From: RXIX01 sp003989075 | GTDB lineage: Bacteria; Pseudomonadota; Gammaproteobacteria; Competibacterales; Competibacteraceae | Reading direction: 5' to 3' | Assembly: GCA_029780415.1 (NCBI GenBank) | Contig: JAKOYN010000087.1 | Span: 1-27,200, forward strand | DNA: 27,200 bases | Part shown: piece by piece, positions 15,767 through 26,139 of the stretch | Position numbering within the stretch: position 1 is the stretch's first letter | Layout: each line of letters starts with the position of its first letter | Notes under the pieces: generated by a model | What the model saw: only the letters and a program-made list of their open reading frames with translations | What the model was told of the DNA's origin: nothing | Databases searched by the model: none | Made by a program: the position numbers and the translations under genes

Positions 15767-17416
15767 ATTTCAATCCTTGTTGTATTGGATTAGGCCTTCA
15801 GACTGTTCTGGGTGCCGATCAATTCAGAGCCGGAGTAAAGGGTTTCAATCCTTGTTGTATTGGATTAGGCCTTCAGACCTGGCTCAACACGCCCGAAGGC
15901 CAGGCATGGTTTGGTTTCAATCCTTGTTGTATTGGATTAGGCCTTCAGACTGGTACGAGGTCTGCTTTTACCGAAGGTCTCCTTCGGTTTCAATCCTTGT
16001 TGTATTGGATTAGGCCTTCAGACGGCGCGTTACGAAGGCCGAGCACTACTCGGATCTTCGGTTTCAATCCTTGTTGTATTGGATTAGGCCTTCAGACCGG
16101 CATACCAGCCGTTGCCTGGCGACTTCGCGAACCTGTTTCAATCCTTGTTGTATTGGATTAGGCCTTCAGACAGGGACTGGGACAGGTCTTTGGGTCCAGC
16201 AATGTCGGGTTTCAATCCTTGTTGTATTGGATTAGGCCTTCAGACATTGGAGCAGCATATGAGCATCAAGGCCGTAAACAGGTTTCAATCCTTGTTGTAT
16301 TGGATTAGGCCTTCAGACGCCGGCTGTATGTGGTCGCTGGACGGCCATCAAGCGGGTTTCAATCCTTGTTGTATTGGATTAGGCCTTCAGACCGTTGGGA
16401 ATTGCCTTCCTGCTTGAGAATTTTCCTGGTTTCAATCCTTGTTGTATTGGATTAGGCCTTCAGACACGCGGCAGGCGGGCAGGAAACGCTGCTGTGAGTG
16501 GTTTCAATCCTTGTTGTATTGGATTAGGCCTTCAGACGCAGTATCAGGGCAAGCCAGTTGTCACCTTCGCCATGATGTTTCAATCCTTGTTGTATTGGAT
16601 TAGGCCTTCAGACGCGCGCGCCGATAGCCGGGCGATGCTGTACCTGGCGTTGTTTCAATCCTTGTTGTATTGGATTAGGCCTTCAGACCTGGAGCACGAT
16701 GCCTACCTGAAGCTCTATCAGCTCGTTTCAATCCTTGTTGTATTGGATTAGGCCTTCAGACTATCCGCTTCGCCCTGAATGTGGTCCATGACGAACAGGT
16801 TTCAATCCTTGTTGTATTGGATTAGGCCTTCAGACACCTAGTGGATAAGTACCACAACGTGGTTGGTATAATGTTTCAATCCTTGTTGTATTGGATTAGG
16901 CCTTCAGACGCGCTAACGGCGAAGTTTGGTCAGCTTGTTCTGTTTCAATCCTTGTTGTATTGGATTAGGCCTTCAGACTTTGCGGGTGCATCTGCTATGT
17001 GGAGATCATCCCAGTTTCAATCCTTGTTGTATTGGATTAGGCCTTCAGACTAGGCGAATGGTTCGCGCGTCGCAGCGCGAGCCAAAAGTTTCAATCCTTG
17101 TTGTATTGGATTAGGCCTTCAGACCCGCCATTATGGCGGCGCTAGTTGCTGAATACGGCGGTTTCAATCCTTGTTGTATTGGATTAGGCCTTCAGACCCG
17201 CGCATCAGTGCGCGGTTCCGCGCCGAGTCCATGTTTCAATCCTTGTTGTATTGGATTAGGCCTTCAGACCCCATTGTGATGAATTGTTTAGGCCATCCGT
17301 GGCCAGTTTCAATCCTTGTTGTATTGGATTAGGCCTTCAGACCTGGTCATACCCTGCCACGCCAAGCGCTCTGCCACGCGTTTCAATCCTTGTTGTATTG
17401 GATTAGGCCTTCAGAC
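15767..17416 (-). CRISPR. CRISPR array, 23 repeats of 37 nt and 22 spacers
   Basis: Twenty-three copies of a 37-nt repeat (plus strand GTTTCAATCC...TTCAGAC) start at 15767, 15842, 15914, 15987, 16061, 16135, 16209, 16282, 16356, 16429, 16501, 16577, 16652, 16725, 16799, 16873, 16942, 17014, 17088, 17161, 17233, 17306 and 17380. All are identical as far as I read them, except that the first (15767) begins with A. Spacers are 32-39 nt, mostly 35-37, all different. On the minus strand the repeat ends in ATTGAAAC, the usual 5'-handle end of type I and III crRNAs, so transcription should run right to left. Decayed repeats on the left and an AT-rich leader on the right agree. The 37-nt length fits type III or some type I systems. 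No cas gene lies in the window. Confidence 0.97.
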
Positions 17417-17612
17417 CGCATTCTACATAAAATCCCAGCATAGTCAAACACAAAGCCGTTTTTACCCGAGCTTATTTTCACCCTTTTTACCACTGAAAAC
17501 GCCGAAAAAAGCACCAAAAACGGCCTGCTCTGCATCCATTTTTTACAGAAAACGCAAGCACATTCATGATCTTAAAGAAGTGCCGCGCAACGCGGCCAAT
17601 AATTTTTCCTCA
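17417..17612 (-). promoter_or_regulatory. CRISPR leader
   Basis: An AT-rich, non-coding stretch next to the last (newest) repeat, rich in A and T runs (for example around 17458-17480 and 17500-17550). On the minus strand it immediately precedes the array. No reading frame here resembles a protein. Confidence 0.6.
17420..17447 (-). promoter_or_regulatory. σ70-type promoter driving the CRISPR array
   Basis: On the minus strand TTGACT (17447-17442) is 16 bp from TAGAAT (17425-17420), both one base from consensus. The -10 ends 3 bp before the first repeat, so transcription would start just inside it. Direction agrees with repeat polarity. Confidence 0.6.
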
Positions 17613-17700
17613 GCAGCATCCACGCGCGCGGGGCGCAACGGGAAAAAATGGTGTTTTTGGTACGACAAAACGGGCAGCATCCACGCGCGCGGGGCGCAAC
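17613..17700. CRISPR. candidate second mini-array: two 27-nt direct repeats at a 61-bp period
   Basis: An identical 27-nt GC-rich sequence (GCAGCATCCACGCG...GGGGCGCAAC) occurs at 17613-17639 and 17674-17700, separated by 34 nt of unrelated sequence. A 61-bp period is what type I-E arrays show (28-29-nt repeat plus 32-33-nt spacer). The repeat resembles I-E/I-C repeats in its GC-rich dyad. A third copy at exactly +61 (17735) keeps only the first 7 nt (GCAGCAT), as a decayed terminal repeat might. Two repeats are few, so an ordinary duplication remains possible. Confidence 0.45.
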
Positions 17701-17708
17701 ACCCCTGA

Positions 17709-18059
17709 TCGCACCTACGAACGTGCCAGCGAACGCAGCATGACCAGCGTCAGGCCGGCCAGACCAGCAAACAGACCGCTAAAACCGACCACTGGCGAGA
17801 TTTTCTGGATTTTCAAGGGAGCCTCCAGAGCGTTCAGTTGTATGACTTGCGTCGAACCTGTGCAAGCTGGCTCGTGCAGGCCAGGACGCCGATCCAGGAA
17901 GTGGCGCGGTTACTGTGCCATGCAGACGTGCAGGTGACGATGAACGTCTACGCACATCTCATGCCGGATCAGTTGCGCGGGACTGTCGAAATTCTTGATC
18001 GTCATAATCTGGTCATAGACCAGAACGACGAAACCAGGAAAATGACTCTAACCCGTTGA
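17709..18059 (+). pseudogene. tyrosine recombinase (integrase), C-terminal remnant
   Basis: The open frame preserves the end of a phage/ICE-type integrase: YDLRRTCASWLVQARTPIQE, then VARLLCHADVQVTMNVYAHL and MPDQLRGTVEILDR. The arm with LRxT, the H/W-box region (LLCHADVQ, normally LLGH) and the tyrosine of VYAHL are recognisable. The usual HxLRH has become YDLRR and GH has become CH, so the site is eroded. The N-terminal two thirds are missing: the frame is closed by a TGA at 17706-17708 and has no proper start. It ends 5 bp from the 3' end of tRNA-Val, the classic integration position. This is inferred to be the scar of an integrated element. Confidence 0.75.
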
Positions 18060-18064
18060 TTTGA

Positions 18065-18139
18065 TGGTGGGCGATGCTGGGTTCGAACCAGCGACCCCTG
18101 CCGTGTGAAGGCAGTGCTCTCCCGCTGAGCTAATCGCCC
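18065..18139 (-). tRNA. tRNA-Val (anticodon CAC)
   Basis: On the minus strand a 75-nt cloverleaf starts GGGCGATTAGCTCAGC. Its anticodon arm is CTGCC-TTCACAC-GGCAG (anticodon CAC), its TψC arm contains GGTTCGAACCC, and it has an encoded CCA end. The acceptor stem GGGCGAT/ATCGCCC pairs fully. Confidence 0.95.
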
Positions 18140-18155
18140 GTCAAGCGAGATGGCA

Positions 18156-18185
18156 AGTATAACCGTGCCAGCGTGTACCTGACAA
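18156..18185 (-). promoter_or_regulatory. σ70-type promoter of tRNA-Val
   Basis: On the minus strand TTGTCA (18185-18180) is 18 bp from TATACT (18161-18156), placing the start a few bases before the tRNA 5' end. It lies in the short gap after the protease stop. Confidence 0.6.
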
Positions 18186-18187
18186 GC

Positions 18188-18991
18188 CTATTGTACCGCC
18201 GAATTCACCTGACGCAGCAGCGCCTGGACATGCTCGACTGGAATCGCATAAGTGATGCCGCTGGGTTTCTCCAACAGGGTTTCCTTACTTTCCTGAACGA
18301 AAACCTTGTTGATCACGCCAATCACCCGCCCGGTTTGCGGTTCATACAGCGGGCTGCCACTGTTGCCGGGATACGCAGTCGCGTTCAACTGCAGCACGTC
18401 ATAGGGCGCGCTTTGCAGGCGCTTGAGGGTGATGGCATCAAGCTGGCCAGCGGCCGGTACCGGAATGGCGATGGGACTGATGGCAGCGATAAGACCGCTG
18501 TGGGTGACCGGGAACAGACCCAGAACCACGCCAAGCGGAAAGCCGGTAAACGCAATCTCCTGCCCTTCGCGCGGGCGGCGCGAGGGGCCCAGGGTCAGCG
18601 CAGGCAGCGGCGGTCCCTCAAAGCTCAGCAGGGCGAGATCGTGGATCGGGTCCAGTGCAACCCGCTGGGCCGGGCGCGATTCGAGCTTGCTGTTGCGGTT
18701 GATAAAAATCGACAGGGTTTCCCGGTTCTGCGGGTTCAGATAATCGGGCAGGGCGTGCGCATTGGTCACCACATGCAGTCCCTGGCCAACCACGAAACCG
18801 GTCGCATGAAAACGGGCCGGCGGCCGTCCGGCCGGTTCGAAAACGCCGACGGCCACAATGCTGGGCTTGATTTTCGCCACGGTATCGGCCAGATCCGCTG
18901 ACGCTGTAGCGGTGGCCATGAGCAGGCCAAGGCCAAGCAGCAGCACCGGTCTGCGCCGGGCGTATGTGGTGATGATCGCGCGTATGCTCAC
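18188..18991 (-). CDS. secreted/periplasmic trypsin-like serine protease
   Basis: A 267-residue trypsin-fold protease with an N-terminal signal (positive ARRR then PVLLLGLGLLMATATASA). The catalytic triad is visible: His79 in VVTNAHALPD, Asp118 in DPIHDLALL and Ser211 in AYPGNSGSPLYE. It resembles the protease domain of the DegP/DegQ (HtrA) group but lacks any PDZ domain, so it is not a full HtrA. A likely role is periplasmic protein quality control or a specific cleavage; the substrate is unknown. It starts with GTG at 18991, which overlaps the greA TGA (GTGA). No separate ribosome site is visible, implying translational coupling to greA. Confidence 0.85.
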   Translation of the reverse strand: MSIRAIITTYARRRPVLLLGLGLLMATATASADLADTVAKIKPSIVAVGVFEPAGRPPARFHATGFVVGQGLHVVTNAHALPDYLNPQNRETLSIFINRNSKLESRPAQRVALDPIHDLALLSFEGPPLPALTLGPSRRPREGQEIAFTGFPLGVVLGLFPVTHSGLIAAISPIAIPVPAAGQLDAITLKRLQSAPYDVLQLNATAYPGNSGSPLYEPQTGRVIGVINKVFVQESKETLLEKPSGITYAIPVEHVQALLRQVNSAVQ

Positions 18992-19467
18992 TTATATAGT
19001 ACGTCAATGATTTCGTAGGTTTTAAGGCCGCCGGGCGTGTGGACATCAACCACATCGCCAACCACCTTGCCAATCAGCGCCCGGGCGATTGGCGAGCCGA
19101 ACGAGATCTTGCCCGCCTTGATGTCAGCTTCGTCTTCGCCCACAATCTGATAGCGCTTTTCCTCCTCGCTATCCTCCTCCAACAGTAGCACGGTGGCGCC
19201 AAAAATCACCTTGTCCGAAGGCGGCAGTGTGGTGACATCGATGATCTGGGCATTGGCCAGCTTCGATTCGATTTCAGCGATGCGGCCCTCAGTAAAACTC
19301 TGCTGCTCGCGCGCGGCGTGATATTCAGCATTTTCCTTAAGATCACCATGCGCGCGCGCCTCAGCGATGGCGGCAATAATCTGCGGGCGCGCCACCGTTT
19401 TCAGTTCATGCAGTTCGGCGCGAAGCTTGGCCACACCGGCCGTGGTCATCGGTACTTTGTTGCTCAT
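18988..19467 (-). CDS. greA: transcription elongation factor GreA
   Basis: Rescues backtracked RNA polymerase by stimulating transcript cleavage. The 159-residue product has the normal length. An N-terminal coiled coil (about 1-80) carries the tip sequence DLKENAEYHAAREQQ, and a C-terminal FKBP-like domain includes GSPIARALIGKVVGDVV. ATG 19467 follows GGAGA. It belongs to the dapB-carA-carB-greA order usual in gammaproteobacteria, but a transposon relic of about 300 bp lies between carB and greA. It overlaps the protease gene by 4 nt. Confidence 0.96.
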   Translation of the reverse strand: MSNKVPMTTAGVAKLRAELHELKTVARPQIIAAIAEARAHGDLKENAEYHAAREQQSFTEGRIAEIESKLANAQIIDVTTLPPSDKVIFGATVLLLEEDSEEEKRYQIVGEDEADIKAGKISFGSPIARALIGKVVGDVVDVHTPGGLKTYEIIDVLYK

Positions 19468-19486
19468 CAGAATTCTCCGCGAGAGA

Positions 19487-19512
19487 CCCCGTCGTTCAGG
19501 GTGGGGAGGGAT
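19487..19512 (+). repeat. IS200/IS605-type right-end-like hairpin (upstream of greA)
   Basis: CCCCGTCGTTCAGGGTGGGG followed by AGGGATAG resembles the right-end (ωRNA 3') hairpin of tnpB elements (CCCCGTCCTTTAGGGCGGGGAGG). It lies in the greA 5' region. It is a resemblance by eye to a known motif type. Confidence 0.4.
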
Positions 19513-19593
19513 AGTGGGCGGCGCGGCAGTTCCCCGTAGTGGGATTGTTTAATCGCCGCTCTTTTCGGTAGCATCGTCGATGTCTCCTCGTGA

Positions 19594-19749
19594 AGACCTA
19601 CCGCCGGGCTGGCGGGATGTGAAGTCTGTGGAGAGGATATGAGGCCTGGGGGAGTTGCCGGCTGCGGTTCAACTCGCGTAAGACTCCCCACTTTGGGGAA
19701 TCCTATCGGCGAAAACCAAGCCTTAACTCCTCTGGGCAATCCTCAATAA
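19594..19749 (+). pseudogene. tnpB (IS200/IS605 OrfB), 3' remnant
   Basis: The plus frame reads TAGLAGCEVCGEDMRPGGVA and continues to a TAA at 19747. This matches the variable but recognisable C-terminal tail of TnpB proteins (TAGxAGIxACGEDVRP pattern). An in-frame TGA at 19591 closes it upstream, and nothing of the RuvC-like catalytic part remains. A right-end sequence follows at once, as in intact elements. TnpB is the ωRNA-guided nuclease of these insertion sequences; this copy is dead. It lies antisense to the carB-greA operon. Confidence 0.6.
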
Positions 19750-19768
19750 AACAGAAAACCCTGATTGT

Positions 19769-19822
19769 GAAGTCAGGAATCCCCGTCCTTTAGAGCCTGC
19801 CCCCGCGTAGGCGGGGAGGAGG

Positions 19823-19826
<4 letters not shown>
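19769..19826 (+). mobile_element. right end of IS200/IS605-type element (ωRNA 3'-end-like)
   Basis: TGAAGTCAGGAATCCCCGTC, then CTTTAGAG, an inserted CCTGCCCCCGCGTAG, and GCGGGGAGGAGGTCAA. This is a variant of the widely seen tnpB right end (GGAATCCCCGTCCTTTAGGG then CGGGGAGGATGTCAA). The last bases GGTCAA (19821-19826) overlap the carB stop codon, which is read on the other strand from 19825-19823. Confidence 0.65.
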
Positions 19827-23047
<3,221 letters not shown>

Positions 23048-23120
23048 GGCTGTACCTGGCGGGTGACGAACCGCGAGCGTGGGGAAAGGGCAAACAAGCG
23101 GACGGCGACGCTGGCGGGTA

Positions 23121-24260
23121 CTAGGCCCGGGCGCGGCGCGCATCCAGCAGGGCGATAAAGCGATCGAACAGCGGCGCCACATCGTGCGGGCCGGGACTGG
23201 CTTCTGGATGGCCCTGGAAGCTGAAGGCCGGCCGGTCGGTGCGGGCGATGCCCTGCAGCGAGCCATCGAACAGCGAGCGGTGCGTGGCGCGCAGCGTGGC
23301 GGGCAGGGTCGCTTCATCGACCGCGAAACCGTGGTTCTGGCTGCTGATCATGACCTGGCCACTGTCCAGATCGAGCACCGGGTGATTGCCGCCGTGATGG
23401 CCGAACTTCATCTTGACGGTGCGCGCGCCGCTGGCCAGACCGAGCAGTTGGTGGCCGAGACAGATACCAAACAGCGGCATCTGCGCATCGAGCAGTGCGC
23501 GGATGGCGGCAATGGCGTAATCGCAGGGTTCAGGATCACCGGGGCCATTGGACAGGAACACGCCGTCGGGCTGCAGATCAAGGACGGCGCGCGCCGGCAT
23601 CTGGGCCGGCACTACAGTGACCCGGCAGCCTCGGTCAGCCAGCATGCGCAGGATATTGCGCTTGACGCCATAGTCGTAGGCGACGACGTGGTAACGGGCT
23701 TCGCCTGGGGTGCGGAAGGCGTTGTCCTCCAGGCGCCAACTGCCTTCGCTCCAGGTGTAGGGCGTGCTGGTGCTGACTACCCGCGCCAGATCCATGCCCT
23801 TAAGGCCAGGACAGGCAGTGGCCAGTTGCAGCGCCTGCGCCGCGTCGGGAGAATCGCCAGCCATGATACAGCCGCTCTGGGCGCCCTTCTCGCGCAGCAG
23901 GCGGGTCAGGCGCCGGGTATCGATATTGGCGATGGCGACCACGCCGCGCTCGCGCAGGTAGTGGTTCAGGGGTTGCTGGCTGCGCCAGTTGCTGGCGATG
24001 CGTGGGCAGTCGCGTACCACCAGGCCGCTGGCGTGGATCCGCGTCGCCTCCTCGTCACCCCGGTTGACGCCGACATTTCCGATGTGCGGATAGGTCAGGG
24101 TGATGATTTGCTGGCAATAGGACGGGTCCGTCAGGATTTCCTGGTAGCCGGTGAGCGAGGTATTAAAGACGACTTCGCCCTGGGCGTGGCCATCGGCGCC
24201 GATGGATTCGCCCCGGAACAGACTGCCGTCTTGCAGGGCCAGAAGCGCGGGTTTCCTCAC
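23121..24260 (-). CDS. carA: carbamoyl-phosphate synthase small subunit
   Basis: The glutamine amidotransferase subunit that feeds ammonia to CarB. It is 379 residues from GTG 24260, which has GGAGG six bases upstream and gives the family N-terminus VRKPALLALQDG. The upstream open frame to 24311 is not homologous. The class I site is intact: Cys267 in FGICLGHQLLG, and the His/Glu pair in QGHPEASPGP. The N-terminal half has SLTGYQEILTDPSY, typical of CarA. It is 73 bp from carB and in the same operon. Confidence 0.97.
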   Translation of the reverse strand: MRKPALLALQDGSLFRGESIGADGHAQGEVVFNTSLTGYQEILTDPSYCQQIITLTYPHIGNVGVNRGDEEATRIHASGLVVRDCPRIASNWRSQQPLNHYLRERGVVAIANIDTRRLTRLLREKGAQSGCIMAGDSPDAAQALQLATACPGLKGMDLARVVSTSTPYTWSEGSWRLEDNAFRTPGEARYHVVAYDYGVKRNILRMLADRGCRVTVVPAQMPARAVLDLQPDGVFLSNGPGDPEPCDYAIAAIRALLDAQMPLFGICLGHQLLGLASGARTVKMKFGHHGGNHPVLDLDSGQVMISSQNHGFAVDEATLPATLRATHRSLFDGSLQGIARTDRPAFSFQGHPEASPGPHDVAPLFDRFIALLDARRARA

Positions 24261-24360
24261 GGGGAGCCTCCAGAGCAGGCGCACATAAGAAAGGAGCGGC
24301 GCGAGGACCACTCCTGACAGTGCGGTGCGGTGCGATAAGGGTTTGGCTGAGCTGGCGCGG

Positions 24361-24369
24361 AGTCTACCA
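24361..24369 (-). promoter_or_regulatory. possible extended -10 promoter of carAB
   Basis: On the minus strand TGGTAGACT (extended -10) lies about 100 bp before the carA start, in the 149-bp dapB-carA gap. The -35 region is poor. The transcript leader would be long enough to hold an attenuator, but I saw no clear leader peptide. Confidence 0.3.
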
Positions 24370-24409
24370 AATCACGTCGCGTCGCTCTAGCCGTGTGGGC
24401 AGGCGCGGC

Positions 24410-25213
24410 TTAGCGCAGGCCAAGTACGTCCTGCATGTCGTACAGGCCCGGCGCCCGACCGGCCAGCCAGGCGGCGGCGCGCGCGGCGCCCTTGGCGAAG
24501 GTCATGCGGCTGGACGCGCGATGGGTGATTTCGATGCGCTCGCCGGCATCGGCGAACAGTACGGTGTGCTCACCGACAATATCACCGGCGCGGATGGTGG
24601 CAAAGCCGATGGTCTGGCGATCGCGCTCGCCAGTGACGCCCTCACGGCCATACACCGCGCAATCGGCCAGATCGCGGCCGAGAGCCTCGGCGACCACCCG
24701 GCCCATGGCCAGCGCGGTGCCGGAGGGCGCGTCGATCTTGTGGCGGTGATGGGCTTCGATGATCTCGATATCGACGCTGTCGCCGAGGGCGCGCGCGGCC
24801 AGCTCAAGCAGCTTGAAGCACAGGTTGACCCCGGCGCTCATATTGGGTGCGAACACGATCGGAATATCGCAGGCGGCGCGGGCGATGGTGTCTTTCTGCT
24901 CGGTGGAAAAACCGGTGGTGCCGATCACCAGGGCCTTGCCGGCCGCCTGGCACAGGCTGAGGTGTCCGAGAGTTGCCGCTGGCCGGGTGAAGTCGATCAG
25001 AACATCGAAGCACCCGGTCAGGCTGCCCAGATCAGCGCTGATCGCTACGCCCAGATGACCGAGACCGGCGACTTCGCCAGCGTCAGCGCCAATGAGCGGA
25101 CTGTCCGGGTGTTCCGAGGCCGCGCTGCAGCGCAGCCCCGGGGTGGACTGGCAGGCTTCAAGCAGGTTGCGGCCCATGCGCCCGGTGGCACCGGCGATCG
25201 CGACGTGAATCAT
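24410..25213 (-). CDS. dapB: 4-hydroxy-tetrahydrodipicolinate reductase
   Basis: Reduces hydroxy-tetrahydrodipicolinate with NAD(P)H in the lysine/diaminopimelate pathway. The 267-residue product has the N-terminal nucleotide motif VAIAGATGRMGRNLLEA (about 4-20), FVLIDFTRP-like VLIDFTRPAAT and the substrate/catalytic region EAHHRHKIDAPSGTAL (His155/His156, Lys159). A GGGAG site lies upstream of ATG 25213. It heads the dapB-carA-carB-greA block and is separated from carA by 149 bp that may hold a separate carA promoter. Confidence 0.96.
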   Translation of the reverse strand: MIHVAIAGATGRMGRNLLEACQSTPGLRCSAASEHPDSPLIGADAGEVAGLGHLGVAISADLGSLTGCFDVLIDFTRPAATLGHLSLCQAAGKALVIGTTGFSTEQKDTIARAACDIPIVFAPNMSAGVNLCFKLLELAARALGDSVDIEIIEAHHRHKIDAPSGTALAMGRVVAEALGRDLADCAVYGREGVTGERDRQTIGFATIRAGDIVGEHTVLFADAGERIEITHRASSRMTFAKGAARAAAWLAGRAPGLYDMQDVLGLR

Positions 25214-25319
25214 GGCTGGCGTGCTCCCAGGGAGAAGCGGGAATAAATGGCATCAGCCGCGTCCCGGCAGGACGGGGCGAGCGCTATGGCGCGGTACAGA
25301 ACATCGGGGCTGGAAAACC

Positions 25320-25343
25320 AAAAAGGCCACGCAATGCGCGGCC
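25320..25343 (-). terminator. terminator after tRNA-Gly
   Basis: On the minus strand an 8-bp stem (GGCCGCGC with GCGTGGCC, one G-U pair) and loop ATT are followed by five Ts. It lies 10 bp after the tRNA 3' end. Confidence 0.75.
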
Positions 25344-25352
25344 CCCGGGTTT

Positions 25353-25426
25353 TGGAGCGGGTGATGGGAATCGAACCCACGCCATCAGCTTGGGAAGCTG
25401 AGGTTCTACCATTGAACTACACCCGC
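25353..25426 (-). tRNA. tRNA-Gly (anticodon CCC)
   Basis: On the minus strand a 74-nt cloverleaf starts GCGGGTGTAGTTCAATGG. Its anticodon loop TTCCCAA (anticodon CCC) is closed by TCAGC/GCTGA. It has GGTTCGATTCC in the TψC arm and an encoded CCA end. Confidence 0.95.
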
Positions 25427-25560
25427 TAATACATAAAGCCAAGTATTGCCAGGCCAGCACGCCGCTGAACCGGACCGCAATCGTAGCGATAAGAACAGCG
25501 AAATTCAAGCGCAATACGCGCAGGATGCCGGACGCGGTGCAGGAGCGGCTGGCTGGATGA

Positions 25561-25908
25561 TCATTCAGGGATCAGGAACGACTCAAGCGGCTGACCGGCA
25601 GCCAGCCCATCCTTTAGCCAGTTGGGTTTTTTACCAAAGCCGGTCCAGGTCTGGGTGGGGTTGGCGGGATTCCAATACTTGGCCTTGCCACTGGAGCGCT
25701 TCTTGCGCCCGGAATGCTGCAGGATTTCCTCGGGGGTCATGTCGATTCGCTCCGCCATCTTAATCCAGGCTTCGCGGATCCCTTCGATTTCGCTGTGCTT
25801 TTTCTTTTCGATTGCCGATTCGGCCTGTTTAATCAACGCCTTGAGTTCTTCAATCGAGGAGGATTCAATGATGTCGTCGAGGGTTTGGCTCATCGCTTTG
25901 GAGACCAT
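25561..25908 (-). CDS. H-NS-family nucleoid-associated protein
   Basis: A 115-residue protein with a helical, charged N-terminal part (LDDIIESSSIEELKALIKQA), a coiled-coil-like oligomerisation region, and a C-terminal H-NS DNA-binding domain KYWNPANPTQTWTGFGKKPN. H-NS proteins bind AT-rich, often horizontally acquired DNA and silence it. The DNA-contact loop, usually QGR or RGR, reads FGK here. The start is uncertain: ATG 25908, or 25893 (MSQTLDD), and neither has a clear ribosome site. A well-formed promoter lies upstream at 25954-25983. It is a single gene on the minus strand, divergent from trmB. Confidence 0.88.
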   Translation of the reverse strand: MVSKAMSQTLDDIIESSSIEELKALIKQAESAIEKKKHSEIEGIREAWIKMAERIDMTPEEILQHSGRKKRSSGKAKYWNPANPTQTWTGFGKKPNWLKDGLAAGQPLESFLIPE

Positions 25909-25953
25909 GGTTAATTGTGGAATGAGAAATCATGTGATACGGGTCACCAGGCT

Positions 25954-25983
25954 ATTGTAGGGCATTTTTTTTTCGATTCGCAA
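25954..25983 (-). promoter_or_regulatory. σ70-type promoter of the H-NS-family gene
   Basis: On the minus strand TTGCGA (25983-25978) and TACAAT (25959-25954) are separated by 18 bp that include an A9 tract. It lies 46 bp upstream of the first candidate ATG. Confidence 0.6.
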
Positions 25984-26139
25984 TTCCTTTGCACAGTGCA
26001 TACAGGGTGACTGTCTTTATTCAGCCGGGCGTTCGCGGAATAATACCGGCCGTCGGTCGTGTCCGCGAGTCCGCTAAAAAGATGCGCCCGTCATTCCCGG
26101 TTTCTTTCTCTTTTTCACCTCTATTCGTGCGATTGCCTC

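Noticed and set aside
15555..17114. Series of overlapping ORFs with repeated FNPCCIGLGLQT and FQSLLYWIRPSD peptides
   Set aside because: They are read-through of the CRISPR repeats in three frames, not proteins.
17566..17937. 123-residue plus-strand ORF with HPRARGATG and ASTRAGRN
   Set aside because: It spans the 27-nt direct repeats and part of the integrase remnant in the wrong frame; such peptides are typical products of GC-rich CRISPR repeats.
17442..18096. Direct duplication of the tRNA-Val 3' end as an att site for the integrase
   Set aside because: I could not find a second copy of the tRNA-Val 3' sequence elsewhere in the window, so no att pair is claimed.
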